Made by a program: the position numbers and the translations under genes
DNA from: Nautiliaceae bacterium
Lineage (GTDB): Bacteria; Campylobacterota; Campylobacteria; Campylobacterales; Nautiliaceae
NCBI GenBank assembly: GCA_027036005.1
Contig: JALVTJ010000027.1
Location: 1 to 35,426 of the forward strand
Direction: 5' to 3'
DNA: 35,426 nucleotides
Part shown: one piece after another, positions 6,495 to 14,744 of the stretch
Layout: each line of letters begins with the position of its first letter
Position numbering within the stretch: position 1 is the stretch's first letter
Notes under the pieces: generated by a model
Databases searched by the model: none
Seen by the model: the letters and a program-made list of their open reading frames with translations, nothing else
Told to the model about the DNA's origin: nothing

Positions 6495-7589
6495 TTACAC
6501 ATTAAATCTAAAATGCATTACATCACCGTCTTGGACTACATAATCTTTACCTTCAAGCCTCATTTTTCCAGCTTCCTTAGCACCCTGCTCGCCTTTATAT
6601 TTGATAAAATCTTCATAACTGATAACCTCAGCTCTTATGAATCCTTTTTCAAAGTCGCTGTGTATTACCCCTGCCGCTTGCGGAGCTTTTGTTCCTTTTT
6701 TAATTGTCCAACTTCTAACTTCTATTTTACCTGCTGTAAAATACGAAATAAGTCCCAATTTTTCATATGCTTTTCTAATAATCTGATCAAGGCCGCTCTC
6801 ACTTGCGCCCATACTTTCAAGAAATTCCGCTTTTTCCGTATTATCCATATCAACCATCTCTTCTTCTATTTTTGCACACAGCTTGATAACCTCACGATTG
6901 TTTTTCGCTGCATATTCTTTAAGCGCCTTAACATATTCGTTATCATATCCAAGACCATCTTCATCAACATTAGCTCCGTAAAAAATCTCTTTATTAGTAA
7001 GGAAATTAAGCTCTCTTTCCAAAACTTTAAAAGCATCTTCATCTTTTTTAGAAAAGCTCGAAACGGGATTTCCATCTGCCAACCATTCCATAAGTTCCTG
7101 AGCAAATTCCAATTGAGCTTTTGCTTCTTTATTTCCTTTTGCCTGTTTTTTAAGCTTATCCATTCTTTTTTCAAGCGTCTGAATATCAGCATACAAAAGT
7201 TCCTGTTCAATTATTTCGACATCCCTTATAGGATCGACACTGTTTTCTACATGTATTACATTCGGATCGTCAAAACATCTGACCATATGCAAAATTATAT
7301 CCGTTTCCCTGATGTTTGCTAAAAATTGATTTCCAAGTCCTTCACCTTTACTGGCACCCTTTACAAGTCCCGCAATATCAACAAATTCTATTACGGAATG
7401 CTGAATTCTATCAGGCTTTACAATTTCAGCCAATTTTTCGATTCTCTCATCAGGCACCGGCACAACCGCTTTATTAGGCTCAATCGTGCAAAACGGAAAG
7501 TTTGCAGCCTCTGCATTTTGGGTTTTTGTAAGTGCATTAAACGTAGTAGATTTTCCAACATTCGGAAGTCCGACAATTCCAACTTTCAT
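6495..7589 (-). CDS. ychF: Redox-regulated ATPase YchF (Obg family)
   Basis: 364 aa, full family length. YchF is an Obg-like P-loop protein that binds ATP rather than GTP and associates with ribosomes. G1 is GLPNVGKST at residues 7-15, G3 is DIAG at 71-74, and the base-recognition motif is NVDE at 207-210 instead of NKxD, as expected for YchF. A coiled-coil insertion spans ~125-165 and a C-terminal TGS domain carries GTKAPQAAGVIHSDFEKGF. ATG 7589 begins the conserved MKVGIVGLPN. pepA and dedA lie upstream in the same direction, matching an order I recall in Campylobacter. The molybdopterin gene starts 8 bp after the stop. Confidence 0.97.
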   Translation of the reverse strand: MKVGIVGLPNVGKSTTFNALTKTQNAEAANFPFCTIEPNKAVVPVPDERIEKLAEIVKPDRIQHSVIEFVDIAGLVKGASKGEGLGNQFLANIRETDIILHMVRCFDDPNVIHVENSVDPIRDVEIIEQELLYADIQTLEKRMDKLKKQAKGNKEAKAQLEFAQELMEWLADGNPVSSFSKKDEDAFKVLERELNFLTNKEIFYGANVDEDGLGYDNEYVKALKEYAAKNNREVIKLCAKIEEEMVDMDNTEKAEFLESMGASESGLDQIIRKAYEKLGLISYFTAGKIEVRSWTIKKGTKAPQAAGVIHSDFEKGFIRAEVISYEDFIKYKGEQGAKEAGKMRLEGKDYVVQDGDVMHFRFNV

Positions 7590-7630
7590 TAAATTCCTTT
7601 TTTTGTGAAATTATAACGAAAAGAAAAGAA

Positions 7631-8995
7631 TTAAAAAGATTTTAGATAGGATATAACAGTGTCAAATGCGAATCCGCTTGCTCCGTGAGGATTATATCCC
7701 CACTCTTTTTCTACATAAGCCGGTCCTGCTATGTCAAAATGAGTCCATTTTTCTTTATTTTGCACAAATTCGCTCAAAAACAGCCCAGCTGTAAGTGCTC
7801 CTCCATATCTGCTTGACGCTATATTGCATATATCGGCAATATTACTTTTCAAAAGTTTAGACAAATATTTATTAAACGGCAAATATGCGAAATGTTCACC
7901 CGTTTTTTCGCTTGTTTTTAAAATTTCTTCGATCTGATTTTTATTAAATCCCATAATACCTGCCGTATACTCTCCAAGCCCCACCACACATGCACCGGTT
8001 AAAGTAGCAAAATCAAATATTTTATCAAAATCTTTAATGTTCTCTTCCGCATAGCAAAGACAATCGGCCAGGACAAGTCTTCCTTCGGCATCAGTATTTC
8101 TAACTTCGATTGTTTTTCCGTTTTTTGCTTTTAACACATCATCGGGTTTATATGCATTAGAGCCTATCATATTTTCAGCCGCTCCAAGAATTGCATGAAT
8201 TTCTATGTCGAGTTTTAATTCACTTGCGGCTTTTATAATTCCAAGAACAGTAGCGGCACCGGATTTGTCGCTCTTCATAGTTACCATATAATCGGCAGGT
8301 TTAAGACTAAGACCTCCACTATCATAACAAAGTCCTTTTCCTATTAAAACAATTTTTCTTTTAGAATTTTCAGGTTTATAACTCAAATGAATTAATCTCG
8401 GAGGATTTTTGCTTGCTTTACCCACTGAATAAAATGCATAATAACCGTTTTCATACAGATAATTTTCATCATATATTTTGCATTCTAAATTATTTTTTAA
8501 AGCCACTTCCTCGGCAATTGCCGCTAATTTTGCAGGTGTTATTTCATCAGGCATTGAATTTATTATATCTCTTATAAAATTAATATTTTCAGCTCTGATT
8601 TCCGCTTCTTTTGTAATTTCATCAAATTTTCTTTTTGAATTTATGCAAATTTCTTTAACAGGATGTTTCGCTTTTTTCGATTTGTATTTGTCAAATTCGT
8701 AATCTCCCAATAAAAACCCTTCAAAAAAGGCAATTAATAAATCTTTATCTTTGATATTAGGAGGTGTAATTTCAACACTTTCGAATTTATATTTTTTAAG
8801 GGCTTTAATAATACTTGCCGTTGCAGTTTTTAAATTTTCAGCATTGATTTTTTCAATTCCTACATAAATCTTTTTTCTTTCAGGCAAAAATAAAACCTCA
8901 CCATCTTTGCCTTCAAAAGCATATTTTTCGAATTTTTTTGCACCGTTAATTACAATATAAGCTTTAATTTCGCCTTTACCGATTTTAAATTTCAT
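7631..8995 (-). CDS. pepA: Leucyl aminopeptidase PepA (peptidase family M17)
   Basis: 454 aa cytosolic, two-metal, hexameric aminopeptidase. The M17 signature NTDAEGRL is at residues 300-307. Metal ligands are visible as Lys220, Asp225 (YDSGG), Asp243, Asp302 and Glu304, and the GGLSLKPADYMVTMKSD stretch links them. The N-terminal domain (1-~140) is poorly conserved, as usual. Some M17 enzymes also bind DNA and regulate genes; nothing here shows that. ATG 8995 overlaps the dedA stop by 4 bases, so the two genes are coupled. Confidence 0.95.
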   Translation of the reverse strand: MKFKIGKGEIKAYIVINGAKKFEKYAFEGKDGEVLFLPERKKIYVGIEKINAENLKTATASIIKALKKYKFESVEITPPNIKDKDLLIAFFEGFLLGDYEFDKYKSKKAKHPVKEICINSKRKFDEITKEAEIRAENINFIRDIINSMPDEITPAKLAAIAEEVALKNNLECKIYDENYLYENGYYAFYSVGKASKNPPRLIHLSYKPENSKRKIVLIGKGLCYDSGGLSLKPADYMVTMKSDKSGAATVLGIIKAASELKLDIEIHAILGAAENMIGSNAYKPDDVLKAKNGKTIEVRNTDAEGRLVLADCLCYAEENIKDFDKIFDFATLTGACVVGLGEYTAGIMGFNKNQIEEILKTSEKTGEHFAYLPFNKYLSKLLKSNIADICNIASSRYGGALTAGLFLSEFVQNKEKWTHFDIAGPAYVEKEWGYNPHGASGFAFDTVISYLKSF

Positions 8996-9630
8996 GATTC
9001 CTCCTTTTTATTTAAATACCATAAAATTCCCCATAAAACCAAAACAAAAATTATTCCAATATACCAATGGTGTTTTAACCATGTTAAAATCACCAATATT
9101 TCTTCACCGAAATAATAACTCGGAATTATTGTTACACTCGCCCATACGAACGCAGAAAATAAATTAATCAAGGCGAATTTTTTCGGATTATATCCGCTAA
9201 GACCTATTGTCATAGGGATAATTGTCCTCATCCCATATACAAATCTTTGAATAAATATCACCCAACCACCGTATTTTTTAAGCAAAAGTCTTGCTTTTGC
9301 AAATTTTCTTCTGTGTTTTGAAAACTCTTTTAAAACCCATTTTTTATTTATTCTACCAAGATAAAAATATATCTGATCCCCGACAAAGCCTCCAAAAGCA
9401 GCCACAATAATTGAAAAAAATAAATTCATATTTCCCGTATAAGATAAAACACCGGCCATTACAAGACCGGTTTCTCCCTCAAAAATAGACCAAAAAAAGA
9501 GAATAATATAACCGTATTCTTTAAGCAAATGAACCAAATTATCGGTTGTGAAAAATGCTTGAAAAGAATGAAAATCAAATCCATATAAAAAAACAACACT
9601 TAATAAAAATAAAATCATCCATTTTTTCAT
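8992..9630 (-). CDS. DedA family inner-membrane protein
   Basis: 212 aa. About five hydrophobic segments are seen, at residues ~4-18, ~38-68, ~72-92, ~135-170 and ~188-206. Family motifs include FWSIFEGETGLVMAG, GGFVGDQIYFYLGR and RFVYGMRTIIPMTIGLSGY. DedA proteins form the VTT fold; members take part in membrane lipid (undecaprenyl-phosphate or phospholipid) flipping and membrane homeostasis. The substrate of this one cannot be read from sequence. It overlaps pepA by 4 bases, and is first in dedA-pepA-ychF. TAATATAC upstream is a weak -10 candidate. Confidence 0.92.
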   Translation of the reverse strand: MKKWMILFLLSVVFLYGFDFHSFQAFFTTDNLVHLLKEYGYIILFFWSIFEGETGLVMAGVLSYTGNMNLFFSIIVAAFGGFVGDQIYFYLGRINKKWVLKEFSKHRRKFAKARLLLKKYGGWVIFIQRFVYGMRTIIPMTIGLSGYNPKKFALINLFSAFVWASVTIIPSYYFGEEILVILTWLKHHWYIGIIFVLVLWGILWYLNKKEES

Positions 9631-9669
9631 AATACTTCTTTTTGTATATTATTTACAAACTTTTTGTAA

Positions 9670-9792
9670 TTATTTAATATCATAATAAAATCTATGGAGT
9701 GCAGTCCCACCAGTTAAATAAAATGATTTTGTTACTTGAAAAACTGCTTTTAAAACTTTATCTTGAAGTTCATATAATTTTATATAATCCAA
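9670..9792 (-). pseudogene. N-terminal remnant of an AbiEii-type nucleotidyltransferase toxin
   Basis: A 40-codon frame from TTG 9792 reads LDYIKLYELQDKVLKAVFQV and then SFYLTGGTALHRFYYDIK before a TAA. The 'FYLTGGTALxRFY' block is the start of the AbiEii/AbiGii nucleotidyltransferase fold, where GG and the following SxDLDF hold the NTP and metal. The SxDLDF block and the other ~200 residues are missing, so the gene is truncated and cannot be active. The sequence between the stop and dedA shows nothing toxin-like. The TTG start overlaps the end of the preceding broken reading frame, the usual layout of a coupled toxin-antitoxin pair. Confidence 0.7.
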
Positions 9793-10081
9793 CTCATCTC
9801 CTTGATATCAGGCAGTTCATTAAAAAATAAATTTTTTAAAATCAAATATCTTTTTTTATGATATTTATTGAAAGGCTTATATTCGTTCAAATATTTTTTT
9901 ATCTCTTTATCACTAAAATTTTGTTTTAATTTTTTATAATAATCTTTTTCATATTGCAAAATTTTAAAAAAAGTGTTTTTCTATCTATTTCTTTATAATC
10001 ATTCCAAAAAAGATGTTCCAAACTATGCCTTTTTAGTGGAATTGTAGCATATTTTAAATATAGAAAAGAAAAGACACTCAC
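9780..10081 (-). pseudogene. Broken partner gene upstream of the AbiEii remnant
   Basis: Two frames join here. The upstream frame reads YATIPLKRHSLEHLFW then NDYKEIDRKTLFLK. After a frame change at the A7 run 9966-9972 the protein goes on as ILQYEKDYYKKLKQ to KEMSWII and a TAA at 9780. A GTG at 10081 is the only possible start in frame, with no good ribosome site. The basic, aromatic, helical protein is probably the companion (antitoxin-side) gene of the AbiE-like pair, judged by position and coupling only; I do not recognise its family. At least one frameshift and a missing start mark it as decayed. Confidence 0.55.
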
Positions 10082-10226
10082 TAAATAAAGCGAAACAATT
10101 GCAAATTTGAGTGAAGCAAAAGCTCTAAATTAAGCATTTTGTTTGAGCGATGCGAGTTAATGCTTTTTAGCTTTTGTGAAACGGAAAAAAATTTGCACTT
10201 CTTGTTAAGTGTATTTAATCAGTGCC
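10073..10226. repeat. Long imperfect inverted repeat (~66-bp arms)
   Basis: The arms 10073-10138 and 10159-10226 are imperfect reverse complements around a 20-base centre. Shared blocks in order are CACT, TAAATA, AACAA, TGCAAATTT, CAAAAGCT and AAGCATT, with small gaps between them. It lies between the decayed AbiE-like pair and the trpB stop. It could be a miniature inverted-repeat element, a structured RNA, or a two-sided terminator. No transposase is present. Together with the pseudogenes it fills the ~610-bp gap between dedA and trpB; nothing else is seen there. Confidence 0.55.
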
Positions 10227-10243
10227 AAAGAAAAAGAAATATC

Positions 10244-11440
10244 CTATTCAAGCTCCAAAATATTTTTTGCAGAAATCATATCCTTATCACCTCTTCCCGA
10301 AAGATTTACTATTACAATTTTTCCTTCAATATCGGATAATTTTTTTAGATATGCAACGGCGTGAGAGCTTTCAAATGCGGGAATAATCCCTTCTTTTTGA
10401 GAAAGCCACACAAATGCATCAAGTGCTTCTTTGTCGGTTATATAATCATACTTTACATTTCCTTTTTCAAAATGAAACGCATGCTCGGGTCCTATTCCCG
10501 GATAATCAAGTCCGGCTGAAATTGAATATGCTTCTAAAATCTGCCCGTCTTCATCTTGAAGCAAATAACTCATCTGACCATGCAAAACACCCGGTTTACC
10601 CGCATTAAGACTGGCACCGTGTTTGCCGCTTTCAATTCCAAGACCTCCGGCTTCTATCCCTATACATTGAACATTTTTTTCTTCCAAAAAATGAGAAAAT
10701 ATTCCTATTGCGTTGCTGCCTCCTCCTATACATGCTATTACAAAATCGGGTAATTTGTTTTCTTTTGCTAAAATCTGGGCTTTTGCTTCATATCCGATAA
10801 TTCCCTGAAAATCTCTTACAAGCATTGGGTATGGATGAGGACCTGCAACAGTGCCTATTACATAATACGTATCCCTTGCATTCGTAACCCAATACCTTAT
10901 TGCCTCGTTCATAGCATCTTTGAGCGTTTTACTGCCGCTTTTTACCGAATGAACCTTCGCACCTAAAAGCTCCATTCTAAATACATTAAGGGATTGTCTC
11001 TCAACATCTTTTTCACCCATAAAAATATCGCATTCAAGTCCGAAAAGTGCAGCTGCGGTAGCGGTTGCAACACCGTGCTGGCCCGCCCCTGTTTCTGCAA
11101 TCACCTTTTTTTTGCCCATTTTTTTGGCAAGCAAAACCTGACCTATTGTATTATTTACTTTATGAGCACCCGTATGATTTAAATCTTCTCTTTTGAAATA
11201 AACTTTCGCTTTTAATTCTTCCGAAATATTCGGGGCAAAATAAAGCCCGGTAGGTCTTCCTATATATTCTTTGTAATAATAATCCATTTCTTTCCAAAAT
11301 TCTTTGTCAAATCTTATTTTTTTATAAAATTCTTCAAGTTCCAAGAGAACGGGCATTAAGGTTTCCGGAACATATCTTCCTCCGAATTTCTCAAAATGAC
11401 CGTTTTCATCAGGATCATATATAGGCTTTGGAATATACAT
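10244..11440 (-). CDS. trpB: Tryptophan synthase beta chain TrpB
   Basis: 398 aa, PLP-dependent; it condenses indole with L-serine as the last step of tryptophan synthesis. The PLP lysine is Lys94 in [28 protein letters not shown] (116-134) and the phosphate-binding GGGSNAIG (~233-240) are standard TrpB1 features. The N-terminal [12 protein letters not shown] block is also conserved. No trpA is next to it: the neighbours are apt upstream and the decayed toxin locus downstream, while trpE is 15 kb away, so the trp genes are scattered. Start ATG 11440 has AAGGA just upstream. Confidence 0.97.
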   Translation of the reverse strand: MYIPKPIYDPDENGHFEKFGGRYVPETLMPVLLELEEFYKKIRFDKEFWKEMDYYYKEYIGRPTGLYFAPNISEELKAKVYFKREDLNHTGAHKVNNTIGQVLLAKKMGKKKVIAETGAGQHGVATATAAALFGLECDIFMGEKDVERQSLNVFRMELLGAKVHSVKSGSKTLKDAMNEAIRYWVTNARDTYYVIGTVAGPHPYPMLVRDFQGIIGYEAKAQILAKENKLPDFVIACIGGGSNAIGIFSHFLEEKNVQCIGIEAGGLGIESGKHGASLNAGKPGVLHGQMSYLLQDEDGQILEAYSISAGLDYPGIGPEHAFHFEKGNVKYDYITDKEALDAFVWLSQKEGIIPAFESSHAVAYLKKLSDIEGKIVIVNLSGRGDKDMISAKNILELE

Positions 11441-11474
11441 TATTTTCCTTTTTAATAAAAATTATTCTTAACTA

Positions 11475-11495
11475 TTAACATAATATTCTTACTCT
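11475..11495. repeat. Dispersed ~21-bp repeat, copy 3 (apt-trpB intergenic)
   Basis: Exact match over 21 bases to the copy at 4968-4988 in the molybdopterin gene. Here it is noncoding and begins inside the apt stop codon region, 34 bp before the trpB start in the direction of transcription. Confidence 0.7.
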
Positions 11496-12024
11496 AATAT
11501 TTTATTAAGCTGTCTACATTTACATTTATCTCTTTAAGTTTTTTTGCTCCTTCTAAGAAAGTAAGTTCTATCAAAAAAACGGCAGCAACGATATTTCCAC
11601 CCGCTTGTCTGATTAATTTAACGGCAGCTTCGGATGTTCCTCCCGTCGCTATTAAATCATCAATTAGTAAAACTTTCGGATTTTTAACATCTCTAAAAGC
11701 GTCTATATGAATTTCTATTTCGTCAAATCCGTATTCAAGAGCATATTTTTCAGAAACAGTTGTAAACGGAAGCTTTCCTTGTTTTCTAACCGGAACAAAA
11801 CCTTTCTTGATTTTTGCCGCAAGAGCCGCTCCGAAAATAAATCCCCTGCTCTCAATTCCGCATACAAAATCCACATCTTTATATTTAGTCGCTAAAAAAT
11901 CAATATATTCGCTAAAAACAGAAGTATTTAAAAAAGTTGTAATGTCTTTGAAAATTATCCCTTTTTTAGGGAAATCAGGAACATCTCTAATAAGAGTTTT
12001 TATTTTTTCTTCTAACTTCTCCAT
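11494..12024 (-). CDS. apt: Adenine phosphoribosyltransferase Apt
   Basis: 176 aa purine-salvage enzyme making AMP from adenine and PRPP in the cytoplasm. The PRPP-binding loop [13 protein letters not shown] is at residues 118-130. The [14 protein letters not shown]-terminal block (19-31) and [10 protein letters not shown] (56-65) are diagnostic for Apt as opposed to other phosphoribosyltransferases. ATG 12024 is preceded by AAGGAA. The stop lies at the edge of the dispersed repeat at 11475-11495. efp is 31 bp upstream in the same direction, separated by A/T mini-repeats. Confidence 0.96.
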   Translation of the reverse strand: MEKLEEKIKTLIRDVPDFPKKGIIFKDITTFLNTSVFSEYIDFLATKYKDVDFVCGIESRGFIFGAALAAKIKKGFVPVRKQGKLPFTTVSEKYALEYGFDEIEIHIDAFRDVKNPKVLLIDDLIATGGTSEAAVKLIRQAGGNIVAAVFLIELTFLEGAKKLKEINVNVDSLIKY

Positions 12025-12040
12025 TTTAAATTCCTTAACA

Positions 12041-12073
12041 TTTCATTTTTCACTTTTAATTTTTCACTTTTTC
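12041..12073. repeat. A/T-rich mini-repeat at the efp 3' end
   Basis: Tandem TTTCATTTTTCACTTTT and AATTTTTCACTTTTT units cover the end of efp and the efp-apt gap. The last efp codons (KVKN and the stop) are made of the repeat. Confidence 0.5.
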
Positions 12074-12622
12074 TAAGTATTCTCCCGTTCTTGTATCTAT
12101 TTTTAATTTATCGCCTTCGATTATATGACATGGAACCGTTACCACAGCTCCCGTTTCAAGCTTAGCAGGTTTTCTACACGCTCCACTTCTATCTCTATTG
12201 CTTACAGGCTGAGTTTCTACAACTTCAAGTTCTACTGTCATAGGAAGCTCAACTCCTATAACTTTTCCGTTATGAAAAAGTATATCAACTTCCATACCTT
12301 CAAGCAAAAAAGCTTTGGATTCTTCAAAAATTTTTAAATCCACAGGTAACATTTCGTATGTATTCATATCCATAAAATAATAAATATCCCCTTCATTATA
12401 AGAATATTGATATTTTTTTCTTTCCAAATTTGGCTCGTCTGCTTTATCACCTGCGTGAAAAGTTTTTTCAATTACTCTTCCGTCTATTAAATTTTTAAGT
12501 TTAGTTCTAACAAAAGCCGCTCCTTTACCCGGTTTTACATGATGATATTCTACTATTTTATAAGGTATTCCATCAAGTTCAATATTAAGATATTTTTTTA
12601 AATCGCTCATACTATATGCCAT
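12056..12622 (-). CDS. efp: Translation elongation factor P
   Basis: 188 aa, three OB-like domains, full length. EF-P binds between the P and E sites and relieves stalling at polyproline. The tip loop VKPGKGAAFVRTK puts the residue that is modified in many bacteria at Lys33. The C-terminal LKIDTRTGEYLEKV is the EF-P signature (usual form 'VxTxxGxYxxR'); here the final residues KVKN come from a local mini-repeat. No epmA or epmB lies in the window, so the modification state is unknown. ATG 12622 has AAGGAG seven bases upstream. Confidence 0.97.
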   Translation of the reverse strand: MAYSMSDLKKYLNIELDGIPYKIVEYHHVKPGKGAAFVRTKLKNLIDGRVIEKTFHAGDKADEPNLERKKYQYSYNEGDIYYFMDMNTYEMLPVDLKIFEESKAFLLEGMEVDILFHNGKVIGVELPMTVELEVVETQPVSNRDRSGACRKPAKLETGAVVTVPCHIIEGDKLKIDTRTGEYLEKVKN

Positions 12623-12646
12623 TTTTACTCCTTTATTTATTAAATT

Positions 12647-12726
12647 AAAAGTTAAAAGTGTAAAGTGAAAAGTGTTTTTTTAATTTACTTAATTGTCCTC
12701 TTTTCACTTTTAAATTTTCACTATTC
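12647..12726. repeat. Mini-repeats in opposed orientation between serA and efp
   Basis: AAAGTGAAAAG at 12662-12672 is the exact reverse complement of CTTTTCACTTT at 12700-12710, leaving a 27-base loop. Further degenerate AAAAGTG and TTTTCACT units flank both arms. The whole efp-serA gap is built of this material. It could fold as a weak hairpin in either transcript, but it lacks the G/C stem of a good terminator. Confidence 0.5.
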
Positions 12727-12728
12727 AT

Positions 12729-14297
12729 TTAAATTTCAGCGTATCCCACGCTAATAGCAGCTTTTAACCCTCTTAATTCTCTTAAAACTTCATCATTTAC
12801 ATCATTATCTACAATAATAACAGCCATAGCTTGATTTTCTTTGTTTCTCCCAAGTCTGAAATCGGCAATATTTATATTGTATTTTGCAAGCGTCATTCCA
12901 ACTTCGCCTATTACTCCCGGAACATCCGTATTTTTAAAGAAAATCATTTTACCCTTAGGTTCGAATTCCAAATCAAATCCTTTAAATTCCACAATTCTCG
13001 GATAATTTTCAAGCATTGTCCCGCTAATGGAATATTCCTCTTCATCAGTTAAAATTTTTAAATTCACAAAGTTTCTATAAGTAGAATTTTTAACTTCTTT
13101 CGCTTCAAGTTTAATACCTTTTTCATTTGCTATAAATTCTGCATTTACATAATTTACGCTATCGGTTATATTTTTAAGAAGTCCCACAAGTGCAAAGGTC
13201 ATTATAGATTTATTTTCTTTTGCAATATTACCGCTCAAATTCACTTTTACTTTTTTAATAGGAGATTTTATTATCTGCGATAGTATATAACCCATTTTTT
13301 GAGAAAGTTCCAAATATTTAATTACCCACTCAGGAGTGCTTGTTGTATTTATTGGAAGATTAAGCGCATTCGGATAACTACTACCTCTTAGCGCTTCAAT
13401 TATGGCTTCGGCAGCCTGAGTTGCTATTCTTTGCTGAGATTCTTTTGTATTAGCGCCAATATGAGGTGTTACAGAAGTGTTTTCAAGTTCAAAAAACGGA
13501 TGTTCTTTTGCTGGTTCTTTTTCAAACACATCAATTCCAAGCCATCTTATTTTCCCAGATTTAAGCCCTTCATACACATCTTCTTCATTATAAAGTCCCC
13601 CTCTTGCACAATTGATTAACACAACTCCGTCTTTCATTTTTTCAATCTCTTTTTTGGTAATCATATTAATTGTTTCCGGAGTTTTTGGGGTATGAATGGT
13701 AATAAAATCGCATTTTAATATTTCATCAAAATCGGTTGTATATTTACATCCCAAATCAGTTGCTTTGCTCGGATCAATATAAGGATCATACGCAATTACG
13801 TCCATCTCCAATGCTTTTGCTCTAATCCCCACTCTGCTTCCAATATTTCCAAATCCTATAATTCCGAGTTTTTTTCCTGCAAGTTCAATTCCAAGCCACT
13901 TTTCTCTATTCCATTCGTGCTCTTTTTTCAAATTCCAAACAGCATTTGTAAAACTTCTTGCAGCAGCAAACAGATGAGCCATTGTAAGTTCAACCGCCGC
14001 AAGCGTATTTGCAGTAGGAACATTCATTATCACAACACCTTTTTTGCTGGCAGCCTTTATATCGACATTATCAACTCCCACTCCCGCTCTAACCACGGCT
14101 TTAAGTTTTTTAGCATGAGATAAAAATGTTTCGTCCACAGGTGTGGGGCTCCTTGTAATCACACCATCAGCATCTTCAATTACATTAAGCAGTTCTTTTT
14201 TGGGAGTTTTACTTGCATCAACAACTTCTATATCTTTTACTTTTTTTAATATTTCAAATCCCGCTTTGTGTATCGGATCACAAACTACTACTTTCAT
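12729..14297 (-). CDS. serA: D-3-phosphoglycerate dehydrogenase SerA
   Basis: 522 aa, the long form of the enzyme that starts serine synthesis from 3-phosphoglycerate with NAD. The nucleotide-binding GFGNIG loop is at residues 148-153. The catalytic set appears as Arg232 (NCARGG), Glu261 and His279 (TPHIGA). An intervening domain (~320-440) and a C-terminal ACT domain (~451-522) follow, the ACT domain being the usual site of serine feedback. The ATG directly abuts the stop of the anchored protein upstream, with AAAAGGA as ribosome site. Last gene of the pheS-pheT-aroA-ispH-rpsA-serA run. Confidence 0.96.
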   Translation of the reverse strand: MKVVVCDPIHKAGFEILKKVKDIEVVDASKTPKKELLNVIEDADGVITRSPTPVDETFLSHAKKLKAVVRAGVGVDNVDIKAASKKGVVIMNVPTANTLAAVELTMAHLFAAARSFTNAVWNLKKEHEWNREKWLGIELAGKKLGIIGFGNIGSRVGIRAKALEMDVIAYDPYIDPSKATDLGCKYTTDFDEILKCDFITIHTPKTPETINMITKKEIEKMKDGVVLINCARGGLYNEEDVYEGLKSGKIRWLGIDVFEKEPAKEHPFFELENTSVTPHIGANTKESQQRIATQAAEAIIEALRGSSYPNALNLPINTTSTPEWVIKYLELSQKMGYILSQIIKSPIKKVKVNLSGNIAKENKSIMTFALVGLLKNITDSVNYVNAEFIANEKGIKLEAKEVKNSTYRNFVNLKILTDEEEYSISGTMLENYPRIVEFKGFDLEFEPKGKMIFFKNTDVPGVIGEVGMTLAKYNINIADFRLGRNKENQAMAVIIVDNDVNDEVLRELRGLKAAISVGYAEI

Positions 14298-14744
14298 TTA
14301 TATCCTTTTTTTGATTTTAGTTATTTTGATATTGAAATTATACTCTTTAAATAAATTTAAAACAGTATTGGCCTGTGATAAATTTTTAAAAAAAATATAA
14401 ATTTCACTTTTTTTTGCATTATACACCGAATAATTCACATTATAATTATCAAGAATCGTTTTGATATTAAACAAAGCGTAATTATCCGTATTTTTTAATG
14501 TAACTTTATAAATAATTTCGTATTTAAAAGGATTAAATCCTATTTTCATATATAAAATCCTAACCGGAAAATTATACACAAAATCTGGTTTTGTAATTTT
14601 AATCTGATTTATAGTTTTCAATTCGCTATTATTTATATTAATTTCCGTTTTTTTCACCGATACAACGGGAGAAGAAATTTTAATATAAATAAAACTCAAT
14701 ATTAAAAAAATTGAAAATAATAAAATACCTATAAAATATTTCAT
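14298..14744 (-). CDS. Single-pass membrane-anchored protein, unknown function
   Basis: 148 aa, not recognised by fold. One N-terminal hydrophobic segment (residues ~3-22) acts as a signal anchor, so most of the protein is probably periplasmic. The rest is a lysine- and asparagine-rich mixed alpha/beta stretch without cysteines or known motifs. Its place between rpsA and serA corresponds, as I recall, to a putative periplasmic protein at the same position in Campylobacter jejuni, so it is a conserved gene despite poor sequence conservation. It overlaps the rpsA stop by 4 bases and abuts serA. Confidence 0.75.
   Translation of the reverse strand: MKYFIGILLFSIFLILSFIYIKISSPVVSVKKTEININNSELKTINQIKITKPDFVYNFPVRILYMKIGFNPFKYEIIYKVTLKNTDNYALFNIKTILDNYNVNYSVYNAKKSEIYIFFKNLSQANTVLNLFKEYNFNIKITKIKKRI

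Noticed and set aside
6456-7322. Long open frame (288 codons) on the plus strand, antisense to ychF
   Set aside because: The translation is rich in Phe, Ile, Ser and Cys without any recognisable motif, and it lies over the clearly conserved ychF on the other strand. It is a mirror of A/T-rich coding sequence.
10139-10339. Plus-strand frame of 66 codons in the dedA-trpB gap
   Set aside because: It overlaps the inverted repeat and the end of trpB, has no ribosome site and no family resemblance.
12662-12710. Rho-independent terminator between serA and efp
   Set aside because: The AAAGTGAAAAG/CTTTTCACTTT arms could pair, but the loop is 27 bases, the stem is almost all A/T, and the sequence is explained by the mini-repeat family.
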